This document shows, piece after piece, positions 16,786 through 27,257 of a stretch of DNA of 64,000 nt. Where the stretch lies: the NCBI RefSeq assembly GCF_900582625.1, contig NZ_UTIQ01000001.1, positions 62,001-126,000 on the forward strand, in the 5' to 3' direction. Every line of letters starts with the position of its first letter. Within the stretch, counting starts at the first letter, position 1. Origin of the DNA: Pseudomonas viridiflava. GTDB lineage: Bacteria; Pseudomonadota; Gammaproteobacteria; Pseudomonadales; Pseudomonadaceae. A program made the translations under genes and the position numbers. The notes beneath the pieces are model-generated. The model ran no database searches, was not told the origin of the DNA, and saw only the letters and a list, made by a program, of their open reading frames with translations.

Positions 16786-18243
16786 TCAGTCTTTGGCTTG
16801 CGACAACGGCCGCGCCACTGTTTCCAGCGACTGACGCTCCGCCGCCACGCCCCAGAACGCCTGCACCACCGCCGCCATCACCATCAGCCCAGCGCCAATC
16901 AGGTAGCCAATAAACAGATTGCCGCGTTCGCCACTTTCAATCAGTCGGCCAAACAGCGTCGGCCCGATGATGCCGCCAAGGCCGGTGCCGAAGGCGTAAA
17001 ACACGGCGATGGCCAGGGCGCGAATTTCCAGGGGGAAGGTTTCCGCTACGGTCAGGTACGCCGAGCTGGCGGCGGCCGAGGCGAAGAAGAAAATCACCAT
17101 CCAGGCGATGGCCTGCTGGGTGACATCGAACCAGCCTTGCTGGAAGCAATAGCCGCTGATGACCAGCAACACGCCAGAAATCGCATAGGTAGCGCTGATC
17201 ATCACGCGGCGCCCGACTACGTCGAACAACCGGCCGAGCAACAGCGGGCCGCAGAAGTTACCCAAGGCCAGCGGCAACACGTACCAGCCCACATGCTCGG
17301 AAGGCACGTCGTAGAAGTCGGTGAGCACCAGCGCGTAGGTGAAGAAAATCGCGTTGTAGAAAAACGCTTGCGCGGTCAGCAGCGTCAAGCCGACCAGGGA
17401 GCGCTGGCGGAAGGTGTGAAACAAGGTGTGGAAGATTTCGCTCAACGGCGTGTGGTCGCGGGCGTGCAAGCGCAGCGGTGCGCTGGTGACGGCCGGCAAC
17501 TCATGGCCGTGCTCAATCATGCGTTGCTCGATGCCTTCGACAATGCGCCGCGCCTCGTCGGGCTGGCCATGAATCAACAGCCAGCGCGGGCTTTCCGGCA
17601 GCCACAAACGCATCACCAGAATCACCAGGCCGAGCAGCGCGCCAATGCCGAAGCACAGGCGCCAGCCCATATCGCCGCCCACCACTTGCGGGTCGAGCAA
17701 CACAATCGCCCCGCCCGCGCCCAATGCCGCGCCCAACCAAAAGGTGCCATTGATGGTGAGGTCAACCCAACCGCGATAGCGCGCCGGGGTGAATTCCTGA
17801 ATGGTCGAATTGATCGCCGTGTATTCACCGCCAATGCCCATGCCGGTGAGGAAGCGAAACAGCAGAAAGGTTTCCAAGTTGAAGGAAAACGCCGTCGCTG
17901 CCGTGGCGCCGACGTACAACCACAAGGTGATAAAGAACAACTTGCGCCGCCCGAGGCGGTCGGTGAGCCAGCCGAACAGCAACGCACCCAGCACCGCGCC
18001 GGCAATGTAGACGCCACCGGCCAGGCCGATATCGGCGTTGTCCATGTGCAGTTGCGGGCTGTCTTTCAGCGCGCCGGATACCGAGCCGGCCAGGGTCACT
18101 TCCAAGCCATCCAGTAACCAGGTGATGCCCAAAGCGAACACTAACAACGTGTGGAAGCGCCCCCAGGGCAACCGGTCGAGCCGGGAAGGAAGGTCCGTTT
18201 CAAATACTTCGCCAGGCTGGTAGGCACGTTCCACTGAATTCAT
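16786..18243 (-). CDS. MFS transporter, sugar-porter/metabolite:H+ symporter type
   Basis: A 485-residue major facilitator with about 12 membrane helices. The conserved loop 2-3 motif is GWLTDRLGRRKLFF, and ESPRWLLIHGQPDEARRIVEGIE follows helix 6, as in the sugar-porter and aromatic-acid symporter branches. The N-terminus places FALGITWLLDGLEVTLAGSVSG in helix 1. It lies 125 bp downstream of an SDR on the same strand; the two may import and oxidise one substrate. The substrate is not identifiable by eye. Confidence 0.92.
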   Translation of the reverse strand: MNSVERAYQPGEVFETDLPSRLDRLPWGRFHTLLVFALGITWLLDGLEVTLAGSVSGALKDSPQLHMDNADIGLAGGVYIAGAVLGALLFGWLTDRLGRRKLFFITLWLYVGATAATAFSFNLETFLLFRFLTGMGIGGEYTAINSTIQEFTPARYRGWVDLTINGTFWLGAALGAGGAIVLLDPQVVGGDMGWRLCFGIGALLGLVILVMRLWLPESPRWLLIHGQPDEARRIVEGIEQRMIEHGHELPAVTSAPLRLHARDHTPLSEIFHTLFHTFRQRSLVGLTLLTAQAFFYNAIFFTYALVLTDFYDVPSEHVGWYVLPLALGNFCGPLLLGRLFDVVGRRVMISATYAISGVLLVISGYCFQQGWFDVTQQAIAWMVIFFFASAAASSAYLTVAETFPLEIRALAIAVFYAFGTGLGGIIGPTLFGRLIESGERGNLFIGYLIGAGLMVMAAVVQAFWGVAAERQSLETVARPLSQAKD

Positions 18244-18367
18244 CGCCGCATCCTTCAGGTCTTATTGTTAGGTGGGGGTCCTAAGGTTTAAGAGCCAGCG
18301 CAGCGAGCGGGAGTTCAGAGGTTCTTTGGTGAGCCTGGCGGAGCACTGAAACGGGTCTGTGGCCCTC

Positions 18368-19162
18368 TTATAAAATATCGTCCACCACCCCGCCATCCAC
18401 CCGCAACGCCGCACCGGTGGTGGCAGACGCCTGAAGCGAGCACAGGTAAACGACCATGTTGGCCACCTCCTCTACCGTCGCGGCCCGTTGGATCAACGAC
18501 GTTGGCCGGTGCGCCATCACAAATTCGGCGGCAACGGCTTCGAGGGTTTTGCCGGACTTGGCGCGCTGCTCTTCGAGCATGGTGGCCAGGCCGTCCGATA
18601 AGGTCGGCCCCGGCAGCACGCTGTTGACGGTGACGCCGCTGCCGGCCACCCGTTTGGCCAAGCCGCGCGAGAGCGCCAATTGCGCGGTTTTGGTGACGCC
18701 GTAATGAACCATGTCGGCGGGAATGTTGCGGCCCGATTCGGAAGAGATAAACACCACCCTGCCCCACTTGCGTTCGACCATCGCCGGCACGAGCGCGCGG
18801 CTTAGGCGCACGCCGGACATGACGTTGGTCTGCCAGTAATTTTCCCAGCAGGCGTCGTCGGTTTCGAAGAAATCCACCAGCCCATAAATGCCGGCGTTGT
18901 TGACCAGAATGTCGACGTCGGGCAGCGCGGCGAGCAAGGCGTCGGCGCCGCTGGCATCGCCCAGGTCGGCCGCCACGCCGGTGAGTGTCCCGTGCGGTGA
19001 TGTTTCGCGCAGGCGCGCCAAGGCTTTGTGCACCGAGCCGTCGCTGCGGCCGTTAACGATCACGTTGGCGCCACTCGCCGCCAGGCCGTCGGCGATGGCG
19101 AAACCGATGCCGCCAGTGGAGGCGGTAACCAGGGCTGTCTTGCCGCTCAAGTCGATGTGCAT
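18368..19162 (-). CDS. Short-chain dehydrogenase/reductase (SDR)
   Basis: A 264-residue classical SDR. The start at 19162 has GGAGAA about 6 nt upstream and yields the normal N-terminus MHIDLSGKTALVTASTGGIGFAIADGLAASGANVIVNGR. It contains NNAGIYG, the catalytic SSESGRNIPADMVHYGVTKTA and a C-terminus with TGAALRVDGGVVDDIL. It precedes an MFS transporter on the same strand and is divergent from puuD. The family is certain; the substrate is unknown. Confidence 0.9.
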   Translation of the reverse strand: MHIDLSGKTALVTASTGGIGFAIADGLAASGANVIVNGRSDGSVHKALARLRETSPHGTLTGVAADLGDASGADALLAALPDVDILVNNAGIYGLVDFFETDDACWENYWQTNVMSGVRLSRALVPAMVERKWGRVVFISSESGRNIPADMVHYGVTKTAQLALSRGLAKRVAGSGVTVNSVLPGPTLSDGLATMLEEQRAKSGKTLEAVAAEFVMAHRPTSLIQRAATVEEVANMVVYLCSLQASATTGAALRVDGGVVDDIL

Positions 19163-19358
19163 AAGTGTTCTCCGCAAATGCCAGGCGCCGGCCCGGCGGG
19201 TGATTAAGTCGCTCACCAGCGTAGTCGCGCATGGGCCGTTCTGCCGGGGCACGCGGTGTCTGGCTCGTACACGTTGGCACCGCGCATAAAGCTTGTGCGT
19301 TTTTACCGTTTGCGTAATCCAAACGGGTAACGCGCAACGGAGAAAAACAGGAGGAGTT

Positions 19359-20105
19359 ATGTCGCGTCTTCCGGTAATTGGCGTTACGGCCTGCTCGTAT
19401 CAGATCGGCCCGCACGCGGTGCAAATCAACGACGATAAAAATTCACAAGCCATTGCCACCACGGCAAAAGGGATGCCGCTGATACTGCCGCAGTTCCCGG
19501 ATTTGCTGGCGCTGACCGATATCATCGACAGCCTCGACGGGCTGTTTTTCACGGGCTCCCCATCCAATATCGAACCCCGCCGTTACGGCGGCCCACCGAG
19601 CGCGCCGGGCACCGAGCACGACCCTGCACGCGACGAACAAGCGCTGGCCTTATGGCGCGCGGCGGTGGATGCCGGCCTGCCCGTGCTCGGTGCATGCCGG
19701 GGTTTGCAAGAGCTGAACGTGGCCTTTGGCGGCACGTTGCGCCAGTCCCTTGAAAGCTCGCCCTTGCAGCACGAACCGCCTGATGACGAACCCATCGAAG
19801 CGCAATACGCGCGTATTCATACCGTCACCGTGCAGCCGGGTGGCGTGCTTGAACAGTTGGGGCTCAAGGGCGTGCTGAAGGTCAATTCGGTGCATGGCCA
19901 AGGCATCGCCGAGGTCGGCAGCGGCCTGCGTATAGAGGCGGTAGCCGAAGACGGCTTGGTGGAAGCGCTGTCGGTGGAAGGCAGCCGCGCGTTTGCACTC
20001 GGCGTGCAATGGCATCCGGAGTGGCAGGTGACTGATAACCCCGACTACGCGGTGATTTTCGAAGCGTTTGGGCGGGCGTGCCGGGAGCGGGCGAGTCGGC
20101 GCTGA
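19359..20105 (+). CDS. puuD: Gamma-glutamyl-GABA hydrolase-like class I glutamine amidotransferase (PuuD)
   Basis: A 248-residue enzyme with the class I glutamine amidotransferase triad: Cys113 in LGACRGLQELN, and His219 and Glu221 in GVQWHPEWQ. The oxyanion region is FFTGSPSNIEPRRYGG. This layout matches PuuD, which hydrolyses gamma-glutamyl-GABA in putrescine catabolism. The start at 19359 has GGAGG 5 nt upstream. An amino acid/polyamine permease gene follows 187 bp downstream on the same strand, which fits polyamine or GABA use. No glutamylputrescine synthetase gene is in view. Confidence 0.85.
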   Translation: MSRLPVIGVTACSYQIGPHAVQINDDKNSQAIATTAKGMPLILPQFPDLLALTDIIDSLDGLFFTGSPSNIEPRRYGGPPSAPGTEHDPARDEQALALWRAAVDAGLPVLGACRGLQELNVAFGGTLRQSLESSPLQHEPPDDEPIEAQYARIHTVTVQPGGVLEQLGLKGVLKVNSVHGQGIAEVGSGLRIEAVAEDGLVEALSVEGSRAFALGVQWHPEWQVTDNPDYAVIFEAFGRACRERASRR

Positions 20106-20130
20106 GCTTGGAGAATACCGTTTGCACGTA

Positions 20131-20155
20131 TCGAGGCTGAAGCCTCTCCTACAGG
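20131..20155. repeat. Single REP element (GAGGCTGAAGCCTC)
   Basis: The palindrome GAGGCTGAAGCCTC at 20133-20146 is followed by TCCTACAGG, the usual tail of a Pseudomonas REP. It sits between puuD and the permease gene and is a single copy. Confidence 0.65.
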
Positions 20156-20291
20156 TGCGGTGTTGCTAGGCTATCTGGGCGTCGGGCTCGACAGTCGAGC
20201 CAATTTATTCGGCACGTTCGTACTTTCTGTGCTTGGTTACACTAGGGTCACGCCGCGCTTATGGGAGCGCGCGCGAGCAGAGAGACAGGCG

Positions 20292-21719
20292 ATGTCAGAA
20301 CCGACGCAGAAGCTTCGATTGAGCGCCTTGGTGGCGCTGGTGGTGGGCTCGATGATTGGCGGCGGGATCTTTTCGCTGCCGCAGAATATGGCCGAGCGCG
20401 CCGACGCCGGGGCGGTGATGATCGGCTGGTCGATCACGGCGGTGGGCATGTTGGCCTTGGCGCTGGTGTTTCAAACCCTGGCCAACCGCAAGCCGGAGCT
20501 GAACTCCGGCGTCTACGCCTACGCCAAGGCGGGCTTTGGCGACTACATGGGTTTTTCCTCGGCGTGGGGCTATTGGATCAGCGCCTGGCTGGGCAATGTC
20601 GGCTACTTCGTGTTGCTGTTCAGCACGCTCGGTTATTTCTTTCCGGTGTTCGGCCAAGGCAATACGCCAGTGGCCATCGGCTGCGCGTCAGTGCTGCTGT
20701 GGTCGGTACATTTTCTGGTGCTGCGGGGCATTAAAGAGGCAGCGTTCATCAACCAACTGACCACCGTGGCCAAGGTGGTGCCGCTGGTGACCTTTATCGG
20801 CATCACCATGATGGCCTTCGACGCCAACATTTTTACCCGCGATATCTGGGGCCGCAGCAGCCCCAACTTCACCAGTGTCATGGACCAGGTCCGCAACATG
20901 ATGATGGTGACGGTGTTCGTGTTTATCGGCATCGAAGGCGCAAGCGTCTATTCGGCCCGCGCCGAGAAACGCTCGGACATCGGCCGCGCCACGGTGCTGG
21001 GTTTTCTGGGCGTGCTGGCGTTGTTGGTGCTGGTCAACCTGTTGTCGCTGGGCATCATGACCCGGCCCGAACTGGCTGCGTTGCAGAACCCGTCATTGGC
21101 CGTTGTGCTGGAACACGTTGTCGGGCCATGGGGCGCGTTATTCATTAGCGTCGGCCTGGCCATTTCGCTGCTGGGTGCGTTGCTGTCGTGGGCCCTGCTG
21201 TGCGCTGAAATTTTGTTCTCCACCGCCAAAGACAACACCATGCCGGCCTTCCTGAAAAAGGAAAATGCCAACCACGTGCCGGTCAATGCGTTATGGCTGA
21301 CTAACGCGATGATCCAGGTGTTTTTGCTGATCACCCTGGTGTCGGCGGGCACTTACACCAACCTGATCTACCTCGCCTCGTCGATGATTATGGTGCCGTA
21401 CCTGTGGTCGGCGGCCTACGCGCTGCTGCTTAGCCAGCGTGGCGAAACCTACGAGCAAGACGCCGGCGCGCGCCGTAAAGACCTGATCGTCAGCACCATC
21501 GCCTTGGTCTATGCCGTGTGGTTGTTGTACGCCGGCGGGGTGAAATACCTGCTGTTGTCAGCGCTGCTGTACGCCCCCGGCGTGTTGCTGTTTGCCAAGG
21601 CCAAACGTGAGCAAGGCGAACCTGTGTTTACCACCATCGAGAAGCTTATTTTTGCCGCCGTTATCGGCGCCGCGGCGGTCGCTGCCTATGGGCTGTATAG
21701 CGGCGGGCTGTCGCTGTGA
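20292..21719 (+). CDS. APC-family basic amino acid/polyamine antiporter (ArcD-like)
   Basis: A 475-residue inner-membrane transporter with about 12-13 helices. The N-terminus KLRLSALVALVVGSMIGGGIFSLPQNMAERADAGAVMIGW holds the APC substrate-binding GSMIGGGIF motif and resembles arginine:ornithine antiporters. The start at 20292 is chosen for agreement with the family N-terminus; 44 upstream in-frame codons look non-coding. It follows puuD. It could exchange arginine for ornithine or a polyamine; the specific pair cannot be read. Confidence 0.9.
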   Translation: MSEPTQKLRLSALVALVVGSMIGGGIFSLPQNMAERADAGAVMIGWSITAVGMLALALVFQTLANRKPELNSGVYAYAKAGFGDYMGFSSAWGYWISAWLGNVGYFVLLFSTLGYFFPVFGQGNTPVAIGCASVLLWSVHFLVLRGIKEAAFINQLTTVAKVVPLVTFIGITMMAFDANIFTRDIWGRSSPNFTSVMDQVRNMMMVTVFVFIGIEGASVYSARAEKRSDIGRATVLGFLGVLALLVLVNLLSLGIMTRPELAALQNPSLAVVLEHVVGPWGALFISVGLAISLLGALLSWALLCAEILFSTAKDNTMPAFLKKENANHVPVNALWLTNAMIQVFLLITLVSAGTYTNLIYLASSMIMVPYLWSAAYALLLSQRGETYEQDAGARRKDLIVSTIALVYAVWLLYAGGVKYLLLSALLYAPGVLLFAKAKREQGEPVFTTIEKLIFAAVIGAAAVAAYGLYSGGLSL

Positions 21720-21780
21720 AACGGATGGCGCACCACGCGACCGCCCGTTAACCGAGACAGGTGACAGCCGCCTCGCACCG

Positions 21781-22539
21781 TCAGATTTGTGAAAGCCCGC
21801 CGTCGACCATCAGCTCCACGCCATTCACGTAGCCGGCATCGGCGCTGGCAAGAAACAAGGCGGCGGAGGCGATTTCATCGGGCTGCGCCATGTAGCCCAA
21901 GGGCACGATGTGCGCGACATGCTCGCTTAGCGCGTGGATCTGGCGCTCGTCCATCTTCAAACCGTTGTCCATCAGTGGCGTTCGCGTGAAGCCGGGGCTG
22001 AGCACGTTGGCGCGGATCTTTCGGTCCTTTAATTCATTGGCCCAGGTTCGGGCAAACGAGCGCACCGCCGCTTTCGAGGCGTTGTACAAACTGAGGCCTT
22101 CCATGCCGTTGCTGGAACAGATGGACGCGGTGAGCACGATAGCGGCGCCGTCTTTGAGCAAGGGCAACAAGGTTTGCACGGTGAAGAAAACGCCTTTCAC
22201 ATTGATGTCGAACAGGCTGTAGTAACTGGCTTCGCTGGTACTGCCCAACGGGTTTTTCTCGCAGATGCCCGCGTTGGCGAACACCACGTCGAGACGGCCG
22301 TCCTGCGTTTCAACCAAGGCTTTGAGGGCATCGAGGTCGGCCTGTTGGGTGACATCGGAAACCACCGCGACGGCCTTTTCGCCCAGAGCGCGCGCGGCCG
22401 TTTCGAGGGTCGCCGCCGAGCGGCCGGTGAGATAAACGCGCGCGGCACCTTCGGCGATAAGCGCAGCGGCGATGGCAAAGCCGATACCCGTTGAGCCGCC
22501 CGTGACCACGGCGACCTGACCGGAAAATTTACCCGACAT
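21781..22539 (-). CDS. Short-chain dehydrogenase/reductase (SDR)
   Basis: A 252-residue classical SDR. It has VTGGSTGIGFAIAAALIAEGAARVYLTGR, then NAGICEKNPLG, and the catalytic segment TASICSSNGMEGLSLYNASKAAVRSF with a Tyr-x-x-x-Lys pair. The C-terminus VNGVELMVDGGLSQI is typical. It lies 30 bp behind an MFS efflux gene on the same strand, probably one operon, with a LysR regulator divergent from the pair. The substrate is not known. Confidence 0.9.
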   Translation of the reverse strand: MSGKFSGQVAVVTGGSTGIGFAIAAALIAEGAARVYLTGRSAATLETAARALGEKAVAVVSDVTQQADLDALKALVETQDGRLDVVFANAGICEKNPLGSTSEASYYSLFDINVKGVFFTVQTLLPLLKDGAAIVLTASICSSNGMEGLSLYNASKAAVRSFARTWANELKDRKIRANVLSPGFTRTPLMDNGLKMDERQIHALSEHVAHIVPLGYMAQPDEIASAALFLASADAGYVNGVELMVDGGLSQI

Positions 22540-22569
22540 AACAGAGCTCCTTTTGAGGCGTTGATGGTT

Positions 22570-24015
22570 TTACGAAAGTTGATTGGGCTGCGAACGGGGT
22601 CTGGCGGCATACACCGAAAGGCACGCGGCAATGCTCAGGCACACGGCGATGCCCAGCAGCGCGGCAACGAAGCCGTCGGCCAATGACGCGGCGCTGTTAG
22701 CCGGCGCGGCCACCGCGTAAAACAGCCCGCCCAACACCGCGACACCCAATGCCGCGCTGATCTGCAATGCCGAGTTGACCAAGCCCGCCGCCATGCCGGC
22801 GCCACCGGCCGGCGCGCGGTCGATGACTGTTCGAATCAATGTGGGCAGCGCCCAGCCCTGGCCAAAACCCAGCAGCCCGACAGCCAGCACGACCACCGCA
22901 TAGGCCGGGCTTTTACCGGGCGGCGCAGCGGCCACCGCCGCGCTCAAGAGCAAACAGCCGAGCACTTCCAAGGCCATGCCCAAGGCCGGCACATAACGGC
23001 CGAATCGGCGGATGGCAGCCGGTGTGGTCAACGGGCCGATCACATAACCAATGCCGAACGGCACAAACATCAGGCCGGTGGCCAGCGGCGAAGCGCCGAG
23101 GGCGTCTTGCAGGTACACCGAAAATGTCAGGAAAAAGGCCGACACCACGTAGAACAGCAGCACCCCGGTCAGGCCCGCCAGCAACCCCGGCGATTGACTC
23201 AGCTGTGGGCTTACCAGTGGCGTGCCGCCGCGCCGCTCCAAGGCAATTTCATAGCGCCAGAAGGCCATCGCCAACACCGGCGCGCTGAGCAACATCACGC
23301 ACAGCCACCACGGCCAGCCCCACTCTCGCCCCTCCACCAACGGCACCACCAACAGCCCCAACGTGAGGGCGCACAGCAGCACGCCCAGGCGGTCCAGTGG
23401 CAGCGGCGTCGGGCTGCGTGTATCAGGCAAAAACGGAATGCCGGCGATGAACACCGCCGCCCCAATGGGCAGATTGATCAGAAAAATGATCCGCCAGTGC
23501 AGACCAAACAGATTCGCGGCAATCAACACCCCGCCGAGCGCCTGGGCGAGCACAGCAGCCAAGCCCAGCGCCGCGCCATATACCGCCAAGGCCCGGGCAC
23601 GTTCCTGTTCGGGAAACAGCGCATGGATGGAGGCCAGGCCTTGCGGCGCCATGGCGGCAGCGCTGAGCCCTTGCAGGGCCCGGCCCGCTATCAGCAGGGT
23701 TGGCGTGGTGGCCAGGCCGCAGATCAGCGAGGCCATGCCGAAGCCTGCCATGCCCGCCAGAAACACCCGGCGTCGGCCAAACAGGTCGCCCAGCCGCCCG
23801 CCGGTAATCAGGAAAACCGCATAGGTAGCGGCGTATGCCGAGATCACCAACTGCACCTGCGCCGGGCTGGCGCCGAGCCCGCTGCGAATCGAGGGCAACG
23901 CCACATTGACGATAAAAAAATCCAACGGCGGCAAGAACGCGCCGGCCAATAGCACCGCAAAAGCCAGCCACCGATGGGGTGCTGCTGCGCGGGTTGTTGG
24001 GGTTGCAAAGGACAT
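22570..24015 (-). CDS. MFS transporter, DHA2 (EmrB/QacA-like) drug efflux type
   Basis: A 481-residue, 14-helix major facilitator. FIVNVALPSIRSGLGASPAQVQLVISAYAATYAVFLITGGRLGDLFGRRRVFLAG carries DHA2-type motifs D1 and A, and the second half begins near LPLDRLGVLLCALTLGLLVVPLVEG. The start at 24015 has GGAG about 6 nt upstream; an earlier in-frame start at 24039 is weaker. It is the first gene of an MFS-SDR pair, divergent from a LysR regulator. It probably exports a hydrophobic compound by proton antiport. Confidence 0.92.
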   Translation of the reverse strand: MSFATPTTRAAAPHRWLAFAVLLAGAFLPPLDFFIVNVALPSIRSGLGASPAQVQLVISAYAATYAVFLITGGRLGDLFGRRRVFLAGMAGFGMASLICGLATTPTLLIAGRALQGLSAAAMAPQGLASIHALFPEQERARALAVYGAALGLAAVLAQALGGVLIAANLFGLHWRIIFLINLPIGAAVFIAGIPFLPDTRSPTPLPLDRLGVLLCALTLGLLVVPLVEGREWGWPWWLCVMLLSAPVLAMAFWRYEIALERRGGTPLVSPQLSQSPGLLAGLTGVLLFYVVSAFFLTFSVYLQDALGASPLATGLMFVPFGIGYVIGPLTTPAAIRRFGRYVPALGMALEVLGCLLLSAAVAAAPPGKSPAYAVVVLAVGLLGFGQGWALPTLIRTVIDRAPAGGAGMAAGLVNSALQISAALGVAVLGGLFYAVAAPANSAASLADGFVAALLGIAVCLSIAACLSVYAARPRSQPNQLS

Positions 24016-24226
24016 GGCAGGCTCCACAAAAAGGCTCAATGGCTGGCTCGCCGCCCACTGCTATCTGGCGAACCCGGCGTACAGCTACGTACACTGCACC
24101 GGTGCTTTGGAAGGCCCGTACTGCGGCAGTGCCGGCTGAAACTGGAGCGCATTGTCAGCCGCAGCACAGGGCTGGCGGCACTGCCAACGCTGCACATTGC
24201 GTGTGCATTTTTGTAAGGGGTACAGC

Positions 24227-25096
24227 GTGGAATGGGATGACGTGCGGTTTTTCCTGGCCATTGCCAGAGCGGGTTCGCTGGGCGCGGCGGCCAAGCAATT
24301 GGGGGTCAGTCACCCGACCGTGGGCAGACGCCTGCAAGCCCTGGAACAGGCCAGCGGGCAGCCATTTTTCCGACGCACACCCGAAGGCCTGGTGCCGACT
24401 GACATGGGTGACCGGATTCTGTGCCTGGCCGAAGAAATGGAACGCAGCGCACTGGCCATTGCCCGCCGAGTGGACGGCAGCGCTGAACACCCCGAAGGCC
24501 TATTGCGCATCTCGTCGGCCGACTGGTTTGCCGGTTATGTGCTGGCGCCGGTGTTGGTGGAGTTGGTAAGGCGGTATCCGGCGGTGGTCCCGGAAGTGCT
24601 TGCCGGGCATAGGCTGTCCGACCTGACTCGCCGCGAAGCCGATATCGCCTTTCGCATCGTGCCGTTCGACCAGCCGGACATCGTGCAGCGTCGGCTGATG
24701 ACCATGCCGTATGGCCTTTACACCAGCGCTTCGGCAACGGCGATGCCGCCGGCAGATGGCAGCGGCTGCAAGCTGATTCTGATGAACACCGCCCAGGCGC
24801 ATTACCCGGACGTGCAATGGCTACAGCGCATGTTCCCCGCTGCGCAAAACGTCTTCACCAGCAGCAGCCGCACGGTGCAAGCGCAGCTGTGCGCCCTCGG
24901 CTTGGGCCTGGCTGTGCTGCCGCGTTCGCTAGGCGACCAGCTGCCCACGTTGCGGCGCATCGAACTGAGTGAGACGCCGCCGTCGCGGGAAATCTGGATG
25001 GGCTATCACCACGATATGCGGCAAATGGATCGCTTGCGTGCACTGGCCGATTTGGCCAGCGACATGCTGGCCAGCCACTCGCCAGACAACCTCTGA
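24227..25096 (+). CDS. LysR-family transcriptional regulator
   Basis: A 289-residue LysR protein starting at GTG 24227 with AAGGGG about 7 nt upstream; the DNA-binding part is VRFFLAIARAGSLGAAAKQLGVSHPTVGRRLQALEQASGQPFFRRTPEGLVPTDMGDRI. The effector domain is short and ends DRLRALADLASDML. It is divergent from the MFS-SDR pair (212 bp between starts) and is its likely regulator. Confidence 0.92.
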   Translation: MEWDDVRFFLAIARAGSLGAAAKQLGVSHPTVGRRLQALEQASGQPFFRRTPEGLVPTDMGDRILCLAEEMERSALAIARRVDGSAEHPEGLLRISSADWFAGYVLAPVLVELVRRYPAVVPEVLAGHRLSDLTRREADIAFRIVPFDQPDIVQRRLMTMPYGLYTSASATAMPPADGSGCKLILMNTAQAHYPDVQWLQRMFPAAQNVFTSSSRTVQAQLCALGLGLAVLPRSLGDQLPTLRRIELSETPPSREIWMGYHHDMRQMDRLRALADLASDMLASHSPDNL

Positions 25097-25166
25097 CACG
25101 GGCTTGGCAGCGAGGTCAGCCGCGCGCGATTGATCCGCGTCGGCTGACCCGCAACCCGCAGCAGAC

Positions 25167-27092
25167 TTAGATGTCCCAAGCCAGCGACAGGTTGATGCCC
25201 TGCTGATCGCTGTCGTCGGCGCCACGGTAGCTGTAAGCCCCGCGCAGCGACAAACCGGGGGCGAGCGAATGGCTGATGCCGACACTGGCACGCCAGGTTT
25301 TGTCGTCCGGCGTGTAGCCTTCCAGGGTGTAGCCGAGCGTCGGCAGGCTGCGCAGGGCCATGTCCACTTCGGTGGCATCGTCCTCGTACTCGCGCTCCAT
25401 CGCCACTTCACCGAACAGCCGGGTTTGCGCGTTCAGGTTAAACAAACCCTGCACGCCGGCGCCCAGGCGTTTGGAGTCGCGCTTCTGGTCGCCGATGTTG
25501 AGCGCAGTGGAGCTCACGCTGTTCTCGGCGTAACCGTCCACCTCGACCCGCGCGTAGTCGGCGCTGACGAAGGGGCTCAGGTGCCACTGGCTGTCTGCGC
25601 TTGGCGCAATGTCGTAGCCCACTCGGCCGCTTAGGCCCCATAGCTCGCCATCGGTATCGCCCTTCTCGCTGCGCGTGGCCGGACCAAGATTGAACTGGCG
25701 CTTGATGTCGTTGAAGTCGAGGTAGCCGACGCTGGCAGCCAACTCGCCCCACCAACGACTTTGCTGATACTGGGCAAAGCCGGTGGCCAGGTAGCTACGC
25801 GGGTCGTAGTCGGAATCGGCGTCGCCGGCCTCCATGTCTTGCTGGTAAAAGCCGCCTGCCAGGCCAACGCGCCAGGCGTCGTTGAGACGGTAGCTGCCAC
25901 CGACGTTAAGGTTGTAGCCGTCGCCATCGGCATCGCTTTCATAGACGTCATAGCTCTGCCGTTGCCCGCCTGCCGTGGCAAAGGAGCGCCACTGGCCGAC
26001 CGCTTGCCACGCCTGCCAATCGGCCTGCCACTGCGCGCGCAATTGGTCCTGGTGCGAACGCAATGCGTCGTGGGCCATCTCCGGCAACAGGCTGAGTTCC
26101 CACGGGGCCGCCAGCAGCGAATAGGCGTAGTCGGCGATCAACCGTTGCCCGGTAACGGTCGGGTGTACGCCGTCGTTGTAGAGCAGCTTCGTGGGATCGG
26201 GGTTGGTTCCGTTAATGCCATAAATCGGGTTTTGCACCGCGCAGCTGTCGAAGCAGGTGCCGGTCAGGTTCTGACCCACAGCCAGGCCGTAGCGCCCCGG
26301 ATCGGCCAGCGTTTCGGCAAGGTTCAACGGCACGTTCAGCGGAATGATTTCGGCATTGATGCCGGCCAGTTGGCTCACCAGTTCCGTGTTGAACGTGCCG
26401 CCGAGCAGGGAAATAGTGCCTGCCAACGGCGTACCCGAAATGGCCGGGGTTCTGCCCACGTCCGGCAGCAGCCAAACCATGATGTAGCGAGCGCCCGCCT
26501 GCTGCAGCGCCTCAACGCTATCAACCAGACGACCCGCCGAGGCACGGGCAGTCGCCGCGCTGACTACTTGCCCTTGGAGGAAGTCGTTGCCGCCGCCAGT
26601 GATGTAGTACAGGGCATTGCGGTCGGCGCGAAAGCCCGTGTCCACCAGGTAGCCCGGGCGGTTTCTGAGTACTACCCCAGCGCCGGGGCCGCCCGGTGGA
26701 ATGACGGTTTCGGAGACCGAAGTGATGGAGTTGTAAATCTGGCTGGTGGTATAGCCGCCGACTGCCCAGTTATCGCCGTCGACCCAGCCATTGGCCTGAT
26801 ACACCGGCGAGGTTGAAGGGCCGAGGCCACCGATGCCGAGACGCCCACCGAGGAGCATGGGCGCAGACGCCCCGATCTCTTCGCCACTTCCCGCCAGGTA
26901 GGTCGGACCTGTGCGGTTGGTAAAGCGCAACGTGGCATTGGCCGGGCCGCCGGGATCGGCAAATTGGCCGGCATCGCTCAGGCTGTCGCCAAACACGATG
27001 AGGGAAGAATAGGGGGAGGCTTGGGCGGGGGAAAACGAGACGGCGCCAGCCAGCAGACACGCTGCGGCGAGCGGGTTTAAAACGCGCTTCAT
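25167..27092 (-). CDS. estA: GDSL autotransporter esterase EstA
   Basis: A 641-residue type V secreted esterase. The signal peptide is about residues 1-25. Block I is FGDSLSDAG (nucleophile Ser37), block III is GGGNDF, and block V is DGVHPT with the catalytic Asp and His. From about residue 370 it becomes an autotransporter beta-domain with alternating polar/hydrophobic strands, ending SLAWDI. In P. aeruginosa EstA is anchored in the outer membrane and affects rhamnolipid production, motility and biofilm. It has no operon partner and is divergent from the decarboxylase-like gene. Confidence 0.94.
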   Translation of the reverse strand: MKRVLNPLAAACLLAGAVSFSPAQASPYSSLIVFGDSLSDAGQFADPGGPANATLRFTNRTGPTYLAGSGEEIGASAPMLLGGRLGIGGLGPSTSPVYQANGWVDGDNWAVGGYTTSQIYNSITSVSETVIPPGGPGAGVVLRNRPGYLVDTGFRADRNALYYITGGGNDFLQGQVVSAATARASAGRLVDSVEALQQAGARYIMVWLLPDVGRTPAISGTPLAGTISLLGGTFNTELVSQLAGINAEIIPLNVPLNLAETLADPGRYGLAVGQNLTGTCFDSCAVQNPIYGINGTNPDPTKLLYNDGVHPTVTGQRLIADYAYSLLAAPWELSLLPEMAHDALRSHQDQLRAQWQADWQAWQAVGQWRSFATAGGQRQSYDVYESDADGDGYNLNVGGSYRLNDAWRVGLAGGFYQQDMEAGDADSDYDPRSYLATGFAQYQQSRWWGELAASVGYLDFNDIKRQFNLGPATRSEKGDTDGELWGLSGRVGYDIAPSADSQWHLSPFVSADYARVEVDGYAENSVSSTALNIGDQKRDSKRLGAGVQGLFNLNAQTRLFGEVAMEREYEDDATEVDMALRSLPTLGYTLEGYTPDDKTWRASVGISHSLAPGLSLRGAYSYRGADDSDQQGINLSLAWDI

Positions 27093-27257
27093 TGAAGGTC
27101 CTTTTTCTTGTTATTGGATGGATCCATGGCGACTGTAGCTCGACTTTTTTCACTGACAAGGGACTGCCCGCGACGCTTATGGCGCCCCATTCATGCCATT
27201 GTTGGCGCCCCACTTGCCTGACGCGGCCAAGGCGTACGGCGTGTTTTTTTTTCACCC

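Noticed and set aside
16483..18117. A 544-codon plus-strand open frame overlapping LysR and antisense to the MFS gene
   Set aside because: It spans two real genes on different strands and reads as low-complexity Gln/Ala/Arg; the MFS and LysR frames carry clear motifs.
25761..26816. A 351-codon plus-strand open frame antisense to estA
   Set aside because: It has no motif, no ribosome site and lies fully inside the esterase gene, whose GDSL and beta-domain motifs are unmistakable.
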